A stretch of 32,855 nucleotides of DNA from NCBI GenBank assembly GCA_003141615.1, contig PLMV01000116.1, positions 1 through 32,855 of the forward strand, written 5' to 3'. The translations under genes were made by a program, and so were the position numbers. The notes below the pieces were generated by a model, which saw only the letters and a program-made list of their open reading frames with translations, was not told where the DNA came from and did no database searches. Of the stretch, positions 9,129-16,554 are shown in pieces. Positions within the stretch are counted from its first letter, which is position 1. Every line of letters starts with the position of its first letter. Source of the stretch: Syntrophaceae bacterium. Lineage in GTDB: Bacteria; Desulfobacterota; Syntrophia; Syntrophales; Smithellaceae.

Positions 9129-9653
9129 TTACTTTGATTGGGTATCCTCCGGTTCCTTCTCGATGTCCACCAGGATCTTTCCGGGCATGACTTTTTCACC
9201 GACAGACACGTTGATTCCTGTCACCCGGCCCGGGAAAGGGGCAGTCAAGGTTGTTTCCATCTTCATCGCTGTCAGGACAATAACGCTATCCCCTTTCTGC
9301 ACACTGTCGCCCTCGGCGACCATGATGCGCATGACGACCGACGGCATAGGCGGCGTAATCACTTGGGGAAGTCTTGTCAGATCTCGCGCACCTTTTCTGG
9401 TCCGTGCCATTCTGTCGGCATCTTGAACAACATAGGGCACCCCCCGAATCAAGATGGTTTTTTCGCCTTTTTCGCCGGTGACAAATGCATTCACACCGAC
9501 ACCATCCACCACCCAATGAACGTGATGATCAGTGATGACTGTATAACTAACATCCAGCGTTTTCTCACCGGTGGAAACCTTCAGATGATTTTCTTTCACC
9601 GGATCTACACCATAAGTTAGCGTCTCTTCACCCATCTTGAATCTGTAATGCAT
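9129..9653 (-). CDS. Biotin carboxyl carrier protein subunit of acyl-CoA carboxylase
   Basis: A 174-residue protein with a C-terminal biotinyl domain. K131 in AMKME is the biotinylation site, with the flanking glycines and the FPGRVTGINVSVGEKV turn of the domain. The N-terminal ~95 residues resemble the BT (beta-barrel) linker region found between the biotin carboxylase and carrier domains of methylcrotonyl/geranyl-CoA carboxylase alpha subunits; this is judged by position and length, not by a strong motif. Together with the separate biotin carboxylase just upstream (495 residues) the summed length is close to one fused alpha subunit. It swings carboxybiotin between the two enzymes. Confidence 0.92.
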   Translation of the reverse strand: MHYRFKMGEETLTYGVDPVKENHLKVSTGEKTLDVSYTVITDHHVHWVVDGVGVNAFVTGEKGEKTILIRGVPYVVQDADRMARTRKGARDLTRLPQVITPPMPSVVMRIMVAEGDSVQKGDSVIVLTAMKMETTLTAPFPGRVTGINVSVGEKVMPGKILVDIEKEPEDTQSK

Positions 9654-9697
9654 TGTTTCCCTACCTCTCCATCGTGGTCATCCGGCACGTTTTTTAT

Positions 9698-11185
9698 CTA
9701 TCGTCGCCAGTTCCCCAGGCTGTGCCACGGGGACAATATCTCACCGGCGCCTGCACTTGAAACTTTTGTTTTTTTCTGACCGGCAAGGTCATCGATGATG
9801 TAAGCGATGCAGGCCATATCGGCAGCCGTTCTTTCCGGTTTCCAGTCTACAAAATGGGAAATCAGAAAATCGGTGAATGTTTCCCCGGTAACAAAAGCTT
9901 CCGACCGGAGAACGTCGATCAAAAAAGGAATGCCGGTCCGGATTCCCAGAATGACGTATGCCTGAAGCGCCTGAATCATCCGCTGAATGGCGGCGTCTCT
10001 GTTTTCGGCGTGGGCGATCAGTTTGGACAGAATGGGATCGTATTCCACCGGAACCTGAAACCCGGCATAGACACCGCAATCATTCCGTATTCCGGGGCCC
10101 GACGGTTCTTTCATGTAGGTGATTTTGCCGGGAGAAGGATAGAACCCCTGTTCCGGATCTTCCGCATAGATACGGCACTCAATGGCATGCCCTCTTCCCC
10201 GAATCTCCTCTTGTACCAGGTTCAGCGGATCGCCGGCGGCGATCGAAAGCTGGTGCCGGACAATGTCGATGCCGGTCACCATCTCCGTTATCGGATGCTC
10301 GACCTGGAGACGCGTGTTGACTTCCAGAAAGTAGAAGCTGCCGTCCCGGTCCAGCAGAAACTCCACCGTACCCGCATTCACATACCCGGAAGCCCTGGCC
10401 GCCGCGACTGCCGCCTTTCCCATGCGCTCCCGGAGTTCCGGCGTCATGGCGGGCGATGGCGTCTCTTCAATAATCTTCTGGTGACGTCTTTGGATGGAGC
10501 ATTCCCGCTCGAGCAAATGAACAACATTTCCATAGCGGTCGGCCAGAATCTGGAACTCGATGTGCCGGGGTCGGGCAAGATACTTTTCCAGGTAGATCGA
10601 ACCGTTGCCAAATGCACTGGCGGCTTCGCTCGCGGCAGACAGGCAGGCCTCGCGAATCTCCGCATGCGTTTGCACGACGCGCATTCCCTTTCCTCCGCCT
10701 CCCGCCGCCGCTTTAATCAGGACGGGATATCCCAAGCCATCAGCCTCGCGGGCGATGGTCTCCGGGTCCGACTCTGGACGAGTCATGCCGGGAATAACGA
10801 GCACACCATTTTTAATCATCGTCTGCCTTGCGACGGTTTTATCCCCCAATTCACGAATCACGGGCGCCGGCGGTCCGATGAAGATCAGACCGTTCTGTTC
10901 GCAACGCTCGGCAAAATTCGCGTTCTCGGCCAGAAATCCATAACCTGGATGAATTGCCTCGGCCCTGGTTTCTTTCGCAGCAGCGATGATTTTATCGATA
11001 TTGAGGTAACTCTCCGCCGGTTCGGCGTTGCCCAAATGGACGGCCTGATCGGCCTCAAGGACATGAACCGCATTTCGATCCACATCTGAATAAACGGCGA
11101 CGGTCGCCACACCCATTTCCCGGCAGGTATACATAATGCGCCGGGCAATTTCCCCTCTGTTGGCAACCAGGATCTTTTTGAACAT
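9698..11185 (-). CDS. Biotin carboxylase subunit of acyl-CoA carboxylase
   Basis: ATP-grasp biotin carboxylase, 495 residues from the ATG at 11185. I chose this start because MFKKILVANRGEIA is the canonical N-terminus and CAGGAGAG lies just upstream; the open frame continues 41 codons further without support and would overlap the carboxyltransferase gene. Visible motifs: glycine-rich ATP loop AAAGGGGKGM (159-168), K238 in RRHQKIIEE, metal ligand E288, and the catalytic R292/E296 in NTRLQVEH. It carboxylates biotin on the neighbouring carrier protein using ATP and bicarbonate. The BT and biotinyl domains that are fused in LiuD/AtuF are absent here and encoded by the next gene. Confidence 0.94.
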   Translation of the reverse strand: MFKKILVANRGEIARRIMYTCREMGVATVAVYSDVDRNAVHVLEADQAVHLGNAEPAESYLNIDKIIAAAKETRAEAIHPGYGFLAENANFAERCEQNGLIFIGPPAPVIRELGDKTVARQTMIKNGVLVIPGMTRPESDPETIAREADGLGYPVLIKAAAGGGGKGMRVVQTHAEIREACLSAASEAASAFGNGSIYLEKYLARPRHIEFQILADRYGNVVHLLERECSIQRRHQKIIEETPSPAMTPELRERMGKAAVAAARASGYVNAGTVEFLLDRDGSFYFLEVNTRLQVEHPITEMVTGIDIVRHQLSIAAGDPLNLVQEEIRGRGHAIECRIYAEDPEQGFYPSPGKITYMKEPSGPGIRNDCGVYAGFQVPVEYDPILSKLIAHAENRDAAIQRMIQALQAYVILGIRTGIPFLIDVLRSEAFVTGETFTDFLISHFVDWKPERTAADMACIAYIIDDLAGQKKTKVSSAGAGEILSPWHSLGNWRR

Positions 11186-11273
11186 ACTGTCTCTCCTGTT
11201 CAACTGTCCACAATGATCATGTAATAATTTTACTTTACGCCTCTCGTGCCGGAGGCGATTCCCTTGTTGCGTG

Positions 11274-12890
11274 CTACATCCGGAAAATACCGTATCCCAA
11301 GATATCATCGCGGATAGGGGCGTTCAGGGCGGCGGATAGGGCAAGACCCAGCACATTCCGTGTATCGACCGGATCGAGAATGCCGTCATCCCAAAGTTGG
11401 GCCGTACTGTAGTAGGCATTGCTTTCCGTCCTTGCGGCGGCAATCACCGGCCCGCTGATTTGTTCCACTTCTTCAGCAGACATCGTGGGCGCACCCTCCT
11501 TGGCAAGCTGGTCATTTCTCAGCGTGACAAGAACACCTGCGGCCTGTTCCCCCCCCATGACGGCAATTTCGGCATTGGGCCACATCCAGAGGAAGCGCGG
11601 CGAATACGCCCGACCGCACATGGCGTAATTGCCCGCCCCATACGATGCGCCAATCATCACCGTAAATTTTGGAACGGTTGCGTTGGCCACGGCATTGACC
11701 ATCTTGTGACCGTCCTTCGTGATGCCGAGCCGCTCGTACTCGCGACCAATAATAAAACCATTGATATTCTGGAGAAAAATAAGCGGTATCTGGCGCCGGT
11801 CACAAAGCTGAATGAATTGGGTGCCTTTTAGGGCGCTATCGGAGAACAGGATGCCGTTATTCCCGATGATCCCCACGGGATAGCCGTGGATATAAGCCCA
11901 GCCGCAGACCAACGTCGGTGCATACAGTTCCTTGAACTCCAGGAATTCACTCCGATCAACAATACGCGCAATCACTTCCCTGACATCGTAGGGCACTTTA
12001 AGTTGACGGCTGACAATGCCATAGATCTCCTTCGGATCATAAATGGGCGGCGCCGGCTCTTGCATCGACAGTCGGGCCTTTTCCTGATTGGGGAGGTTTT
12101 TGATAATCTTACGCAGAATTTCGAGGGCATGCCTGTCATCTTCGGCATAATAATCAGACACGCCGGACTCGCGGCAATGCAGGTCTGCGCCCCCCAGTTC
12201 GTCCGCCGTCACCTCCTCGCCTGTGGCCGCCTTGACCAGGGGTGGGCCGCCTAAAAAGATTGCGCCCGTTCCCTTGACATGCACAACTTCATCGGACATG
12301 GCGGGCACATAAGCGCCGCCGGCAGTGCACAGACCCATCACGGCCGTGATCTGGGGGATCCCCATCTTGGAGATCTTTGCCTGGTTATAGAAAAGCCTTC
12401 CGCCGTCGTCAATATCAGGAAAAACCTCAGACTGAAGCTGCAATAAACCGCCGGCCGAGTCGATCAGGGTGACGGAAGGCAGGCGATTTTCCATAACGAT
12501 CGTCTGGCAGCGCAGGCTTTTTTTAACGGTCAGGGGATAGGTAGCCCCACCCTTGATCATTGCGTCATTACAAGTAATCAACACTTCCTTGTCGGCGACG
12601 ACGCCGATTCCCGAAACGAGACCCGCACCATGGATTTTTCCGTCATACATGCCCCGGGCCGCCAGCGGAGCGATCTCCAGAAAAGGTGTGTTTCTGTCCA
12701 GCAGGAGTTCCAGTTTCTCCCGGACAGGCATCTTCCCCTGAGAAATGAGACGTTTCCGGGCCGCCGGAGAACGATCCTCCCGGGCGATCCGGAGTTCCTC
12801 TTTCAGATTAACCACCAGTGATTCCATCGCCTCGTAATTCTTTAGGTATTCATCCGATCTGGTATCGATTCTTGTTTCAATGACATCCAT
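11274..12890 (-). CDS. Acyl-CoA carboxylase carboxyltransferase (beta) subunit
   Basis: A 538-residue carboxyltransferase with tandem crotonase-like N and C domains, the length of methylcrotonyl- and geranyl-CoA carboxylase beta subunits (LiuB/AtuC). Marks include GGRLFYNQAKIS (163-174), the oxyanion-hole stretch CTAGGAYVPAMSDE (188-201), and the C-domain block GASYGAGNYAMCGRAY. It moves CO2 from carboxybiotin to an acyl-CoA. The LiuB/AtuC-like features and the hydratase/AtuA neighbours favour a 3-methyl-2-enoyl-CoA substrate, but methylcrotonyl and geranyl cannot be told apart by eye. It is the first gene of the operon; the Shine-Dalgarno is AGGGG. Confidence 0.92.
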   Translation of the reverse strand: MDVIETRIDTRSDEYLKNYEAMESLVVNLKEELRIAREDRSPAARKRLISQGKMPVREKLELLLDRNTPFLEIAPLAARGMYDGKIHGAGLVSGIGVVADKEVLITCNDAMIKGGATYPLTVKKSLRCQTIVMENRLPSVTLIDSAGGLLQLQSEVFPDIDDGGRLFYNQAKISKMGIPQITAVMGLCTAGGAYVPAMSDEVVHVKGTGAIFLGGPPLVKAATGEEVTADELGGADLHCRESGVSDYYAEDDRHALEILRKIIKNLPNQEKARLSMQEPAPPIYDPKEIYGIVSRQLKVPYDVREVIARIVDRSEFLEFKELYAPTLVCGWAYIHGYPVGIIGNNGILFSDSALKGTQFIQLCDRRQIPLIFLQNINGFIIGREYERLGITKDGHKMVNAVANATVPKFTVMIGASYGAGNYAMCGRAYSPRFLWMWPNAEIAVMGGEQAAGVLVTLRNDQLAKEGAPTMSAEEVEQISGPVIAAARTESNAYYSTAQLWDDGILDPVDTRNVLGLALSAALNAPIRDDILGYGIFRM

Positions 12891-12947
12891 AAAGCCCCCT
12901 TACATCGGTGCCATAATTTAAATTTTAAAATATTATATTGTTCATAT

Positions 12948-12964
12948 TTAGAATCTTATTCTAA
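12948..12964. promoter_or_regulatory. Candidate TetR operator palindrome
   Basis: A perfect inverted repeat, TTAGAAT-CTT-ATTCTAA, with 7-bp arms. It abuts the -10 element of the operon promoter and would cover the transcription start, the classic position for repressor binding. Assignment to the operon's TetR protein is inference. Confidence 0.55.
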
Positions 12965-12993
12965 TTAATAATTAAATTCGATTATCGTGTCAA
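12965..12993 (-). promoter_or_regulatory. Sigma70-like promoter of the acyl-CoA operon
   Basis: On the minus strand TTGACA (12988-12993) and TATTAA (12965-12970) are separated by exactly 17 bp, 75 bp upstream of the carboxyltransferase start. The -35 is a perfect consensus; the -10 matches at four of six positions. The rest of the 257-bp gap to the next gene is AT-rich, with one more perfect palindrome at 13089-13102 (GCCGGT-TT-ACCGGC). Confidence 0.65.
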
Positions 12994-13147
12994 GCTTTTT
13001 TTCAAGATCATATTACGTTACCGTATTTATGAAACTGCTGTACTTAGGCTTGATAACCGATGCTACCTACTCCGTCACGATTTTTCATGCCGGTTTACCG
13101 GCTACTTTATCCCAAAGTATCAGAGTATTGTAAGGAGGCAACTAATC

Positions 13148-13402
13148 ATGCTCAGCCGCGCCGACGCAATATTAATTATTATTGATATTCAGTGCAATCT
13201 TGCCCAAGCCATGTACGAAAAGGAAAATCTTTTTTCCAACAACGTAAAGCTGATTCAGGGTGTTAATGAAAATCGCGATATCGGCATAGCAGCAATAAAA
13301 AGTACCGAGGTTCATCTCACCAGTACAGAAATGGTTCTTTTTGAATTGCTGCGCACCGCCGCCGATCCCAAAGCAAAAAAACTTTTCAAGATTGTGAAAT
13401 AA
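13148..13402 (+). CDS. Internally deleted isochorismatase-family paralogue
   Basis: An 84-residue frame that matches both ends of the 179-residue isochorismatase-family protein at 896-1435. Residues 1-38 (D13 retained) and the final ~46 residues (STEMVLFELLRTAADPK) align closely, but about 95 residues between IQG and ENR are missing. The deletion is in frame and removes the catalytic Lys and Cys, so the hydrolase cannot be active. A strong Shine-Dalgarno (AAGGAGG) and clean start and stop remain, so it may still be translated. It is either a decaying duplicate or a small derived peptide. The nucleotide sequence has diverged from the parent at many positions, so the duplication is not recent. 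Confidence 0.7.
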   Translation: MLSRADAILIIIDIQCNLAQAMYEKENLFSNNVKLIQGVNENRDIGIAAIKSTEVHLTSTEMVLFELLRTAADPKAKKLFKIVK

Positions 13403-13459
13403 AGAAGGCTCTGGAAGTCTTCCGAAAATACTTTTCACTAAAAGCCTGCTTATGAACAT

Positions 13460-13774
13460 CTAAGAATAGTGTATTGCCAACCAAATCGTCTGATTGTTCG
13501 GGTCGGTCCAGGTAACTTTGTGTCTGGTGTGTGCAGGAATATTTAAGTAATCACCCTTTATGAGATTAACTTCATCTCCGCTTTCGAAGAGAATTGATCC
13601 GGAGCCTTCAAGAACAATGACCCACTCGTTTTCTTTCTGATCATACCAACCATTTTCCGGAGATGTATGGCCCTGCGAAACAATTCTTTCGATCTTTATA
13701 TTTTTATGACGAAGCAATTCTTCGAACGATTCATGCTCTAATCCATCCGGCAATGACGAAAATATATTCCCCAT
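13460..13774 (-). CDS. Cupin domain protein
   Basis: A 104-residue single-domain cupin. The first conserved block is SQGHTSPENGWYDQKENEW (33-51) leading into VIVLEGSGS; the second is GDYLNIPAHTRHKVTW (74-90), with H82 and H85. The WYDQ...EWV pattern is that of a widespread small-cupin subfamily of unknown substrate in which the canonical HxH pair is altered. AGGAG lies upstream of the ATG. It is followed within 60 bp by the end of the isochorismatase-like frame on the opposite strand. Function unknown; metal binding and a small-ligand role are family-level expectations. Confidence 0.85.
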   Translation of the reverse strand: MGNIFSSLPDGLEHESFEELLRHKNIKIERIVSQGHTSPENGWYDQKENEWVIVLEGSGSILFESGDEVNLIKGDYLNIPAHTRHKVTWTDPNNQTIWLAIHYS

Positions 13775-13802
13775 AGGTTGATGCTCCTATTTCTTTGGAA
13801 TT

Positions 13803-13863
13803 GACATAACGCTCGCCTTCAGCGTCACGATGTATTCGTGTCCGCTGCAAGGCGTTGTTCGGC
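13803..13863 (-). other. attC-like recombination site (integron cassette type)
   Basis: Directly 3' of the AttH/CrtC-like gene is an imperfect palindrome. On the plus strand CGCCTT-CAGCG-T-CACG pairs with CGTG-TC-CGCTG-C-AAGGCG around a 7-base loop, leaving unpaired bulge bases on one side. The outer ends carry AAC and GTT, and on the gene strand the site ends in GCGTTATGTC, close to the GTTRRRY core. Size (61 bp), bulges and position after a stop codon all match integron attC sites. The core is not perfect and no integrase is in the window. Confidence 0.55.
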
Positions 13864-13876
13864 GACCATGGTCTTC

Positions 13877-14875
13877 TCACACAACAATCGCCACACCGTG
13901 GTCTGCTCTGTCCGTGAGAATCTCGAATGCTGCGCGATGCATCGTCTTCAATGTCCGCGGCGGTTGTCCCCGTCGCTCCACGGTGATCTCCGCGCTGGCC
14001 AACTTGGTGTTGAGACATGTCTTCCGGCCGCCCGGTGGATTCTGATAGCTCAGCCCGACAAAGACAGTGGCGGGAGCATGAATGCGTCCATAGATGTGGG
14101 CCTGAGGGCTTCGTGCATCAATTGTCCAGGTGAAAAAATCGAAGTTCCCAGACGCACGCAAGGCCTGCAGGAGACCGTTAATCGCAGTCTCCTGTCCCTC
14201 GTCGCGCAATACGACGAATGTCAGGCGTGGACTCCAGACAGGCCCGAGCTTGACCTGAGCGGTGCAGCACTCCAGGAAGGCATCCGGGGCATTATCGAAG
14301 CCCGCGACTTGGCCCCATGCGTAATGATCGGTGTGCCGACTGCCCCAGTTGTGATTTTGGCTGCCCCTCCAGCCGTCGATCGGAATCTCGCGACCGTCCA
14401 CTGTGAGTGTGCCGGTGTACTCGGCATTTGGGGTCCCGACCAGGGACTTTGCCTTCGGGAACCCGCGCTCGTACAATGATTCGGGTAGCAGCAACAATGG
14501 TGGCTCATGGCCCGTGTAGCGCAACGACCATTGGAAAATATGAGATGGCGATACTGCGCGGCCGTGCAAGGCTCCATCTGTCAGCGTCGCGCCGTTAATG
14601 CGCACGTCTAGCTGCGTCCGCGAGAAGTTGCACTGCGATATCGGAACCGTCTCCTTCACCGCAGTGATGAGGTTCGTCTCACCATCGAAATAGATCGCCC
14701 ATAGCTCGCCGCACGCTTTGTCGGGCTGTCCTCGAGGACTCAAGGCGGTGTAGCGGATCCAGAAGGCCAAGGGACGCGTGGGGTGATTGGCCCGCTGAAA
14801 GTAACTTTCGTAGAACCCGCTTGGATCTTCCGGCTTAAAGCGAGAGTTGTTCCAGTCAGTGTGCGTCTGTGTCAC
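13877..14875 (-). CDS. AttH/CrtC-like (lipocalin-fold) hypothetical protein
   Basis: A 332-residue protein that looks like the AttH/CrtC group (carotenoid 1,2-hydratase, tocopherol cyclase-like double lipocalin folds). The most telling stretch is residues 170-190, with SQNHNWGSR and then DHYAWGQV, matching the NxxWG/YAWG pattern of those proteins. No signal peptide is seen. The start is a GTG (14875) with only a weak GGGGGA upstream. Its base composition is visibly richer in G+C than the genes on either side, and an attC-like site follows its stop, so I infer arrival as an integron cassette. Enzymatic function is unknown; the fold call is moderate. Confidence 0.65.
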   Translation of the reverse strand: MTQTHTDWNNSRFKPEDPSGFYESYFQRANHPTRPLAFWIRYTALSPRGQPDKACGELWAIYFDGETNLITAVKETVPISQCNFSRTQLDVRINGATLTDGALHGRAVSPSHIFQWSLRYTGHEPPLLLLPESLYERGFPKAKSLVGTPNAEYTGTLTVDGREIPIDGWRGSQNHNWGSRHTDHYAWGQVAGFDNAPDAFLECCTAQVKLGPVWSPRLTFVVLRDEGQETAINGLLQALRASGNFDFFTWTIDARSPQAHIYGRIHAPATVFVGLSYQNPPGGRKTCLNTKLASAEITVERRGQPPRTLKTMHRAAFEILTDRADHGVAIVV

Positions 14876-14943
14876 TCTAACTCATCCCCCTTCTACGAAT
14901 TGCGGTCCGTAACCCCGTTCGCCTGATTACAAGACACTCTGCA

Positions 14944-15480
14944 TTACTTCATCTTTGATTTTAACTTGATCTTTTTACCTGCAACCATGAAGTTGCCGCT
15001 TCCCAGATGATGCATCGTCCGCGGGTTTTTCACTTTGGGATCAATCCAGGCCTTCACTACTTCAAGCACAAAAAAACAATACTTGTTTAACATACTCGTG
15101 TCAACCACCCGGCACTCAAGATTTGCATAGCATTCCTCAATGAGAGGCGCTCCGACTTTTGAAGCAGGCTTTGGCGTGAGACCAAATTTCTTGAACTTGT
15201 CTACATTTGCACCAGACGTATTGCCACAGCCCACGACCTTTTCAGCTATCTCCACTGTGGGAATGTTAATCACGCATTCTTTTGTTGCCTTCAACAGGCC
15301 AAAGGAATAGTTGCGATTGCTGATGACGCAACCCACCAGCGGCGGCTCAAACTCCATCATCGTGTGCCATGACATAGTCATGATGTTTGGATTCCCATCC
15401 CGGGAGGTTGTGACCATGACAACCGGCCCCGGCTCAAGTAAGCCATAGACCTTAGATAGAGGAAAGGATTTCTTTGCCAT
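14944..15480 (-). CDS. Flavin reductase family protein (FMN-binding split barrel)
   Basis: A 178-residue split-barrel flavoprotein of the flavin-reductase-like/DIM6-NTAB group. The pattern GPVVMVTTSRDGNPNIMTMSWH (18-39) followed by EPPLVGCVISNRNYSFGLL (45-63) and ECVINIP is characteristic. Such proteins bind FMN and act as NAD(P)H:flavin reductases or flavoredoxin-type electron carriers; in anaerobes the flavoredoxin-like role is common. AAGGAGG stands ahead of the ATG. Neighbours are the AttH-like cassette gene and an intergenic repeat, so context adds nothing to its role. Confidence 0.88.
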   Translation of the reverse strand: MAKKSFPLSKVYGLLEPGPVVMVTTSRDGNPNIMTMSWHTMMEFEPPLVGCVISNRNYSFGLLKATKECVINIPTVEIAEKVVGCGNTSGANVDKFKKFGLTPKPASKVGAPLIEECYANLECRVVDTSMLNKYCFFVLEVVKAWIDPKVKNPRTMHHLGSGNFMVAGKKIKLKSKMK

Positions 15481-15612
15481 TTTAATACCTCCTTTTAATG
15501 AAACTCAGATATTACAAGCACAGCGCAGTAATATCTGTAAGTTGAATTATCCCACGTGCGAAGCTAAGTGGGACTGCATATGCAGCTTGCTTTGAGGTTC
15601 ATCCCCGTTATT

Positions 15613-15644
15613 TTCTAATTAAAATAGAACCGTCCCCATTTTCC
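15613..15644. repeat. REP-like fragment (GAACCGTCCCCATTTT motif)
   Basis: The stretch TAATTAAAATAGAACCGTCC followed by CCATTTTCC matches, from memory, a motif often found at the ends of REP-associated IS200-like (Y1) transposase elements. Only the motif is present; no transposase frame is nearby. The rest of the 15481-15660 gap has a small palindrome (CTGCATATGCAG) and nothing else recognisable. Confidence 0.35.
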
Positions 15645-15660
15645 TTGTTTGAAGCTGTTG

Positions 15661-16530
15661 TCAACCGTGAATTCGCAGAAGATCATACTCTATGTCTTTT
15701 CTGTTTAAATCGTCTCGATTCTTTATCTTCAAGTTGAAGAGAATAAAGTCTTCCAGTCCTGAAACGTTGCAAGGCTGACCATTCTCACCAGGAACTGCTA
15801 ACTGAAATAGATAGGGCACACCATCTTTGTAACTATTTCTGAATGTAGGGAAATATGAATTCCCTGTTATTTGGCAGCGCTTTCCAAATATCAGCATTAC
15901 CATATGCTTATGGTGCACATCTGTTAATGATGTTTTCTTCCGTTCAGTTTCTACCATTTCATAATAACTGGCCGCAGTTTTTCGTTCGATGTTTGGGTAA
16001 CAGAAGAAGACGTATTCATCATTACTATTAACAATAACGCTTGCACAAATATTACCTTCTTCGTCCCTCAACTTCCCGTATGACCAGTGAAGAAGTAGTT
16101 CATGAACTTTTCTTGCGTAATCTGGATCAGACATAAGCCAACCAACCAGGGGTATCTGATACTGATTTTTTGGATCTTTAGCATATCCAAAAAACGCACC
16201 CAACCATTTATCAGGTTCAATCTCGAAATCTGGCAGTGAGTGTACATACAGGCTATTGTAACAAAAAGCGCTTTTTTCGAAAAACGTGGTTAGTAAATAG
16301 ATACCTAGACCAAAAAGGAAACTAACGAATACTGACTCGAAGGAGAATAAAGCAGATATGAGGCCTATCATGGTTAGCGCTATCTTCACAGCGCGTATGA
16401 ACGGCTTGAATCTTTCGTGTAGGACGACTTGGATAAACCAACCTTTCTTATGAATGTTCACATCAAAGTGAAGGCGGTTTAACCAAAGTATCAGCCACTG
16501 CTTAAGCGTTTTTTCTTTTTTAGCAATCAT
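15661..16530 (-). CDS. Two-helix membrane protein of unknown function
   Basis: A 289-residue protein I do not recognise. The N-terminal ~45 residues are basic and aromatic, two hydrophobic segments at about 48-64 and 66-84 form a probable transmembrane hairpin, and the remaining ~200 residues look soluble with no familiar motif. There is no signal peptide. It lies 24 bp downstream of the GIY-YIG-like gene on the same strand, so the two are probably co-transcribed. The start ATG has only a weak CAGG upstream, consistent with translational coupling. A membrane-anchored partner or effector of a nuclease module is a possibility, not a demonstrated role. Confidence 0.7.
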   Translation of the reverse strand: MIAKKEKTLKQWLILWLNRLHFDVNIHKKGWFIQVVLHERFKPFIRAVKIALTMIGLISALFSFESVFVSFLFGLGIYLLTTFFEKSAFCYNSLYVHSLPDFEIEPDKWLGAFFGYAKDPKNQYQIPLVGWLMSDPDYARKVHELLLHWSYGKLRDEEGNICASVIVNSNDEYVFFCYPNIERKTAASYYEMVETERKKTSLTDVHHKHMVMLIFGKRCQITGNSYFPTFRNSYKDGVPYLFQLAVPGENGQPCNVSGLEDFILFNLKIKNRDDLNRKDIEYDLLRIHG

Positions 16531-16554
16531 AGTCTGGTAGACCTGACAGTAGCG

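Noticed and set aside
9854-11089. Plus-strand frame of 411 codons opposite the biotin carboxylase gene
   Set aside because: Antisense shadow of a highly conserved gene; composition is that of a reverse-complement frame.
13838-14479. Plus-strand frame of 213 codons across the attC-like site and the AttH-like gene
   Set aside because: Overlaps the better supported minus-strand gene, has no recognisable domain and reads through the palindromic site.
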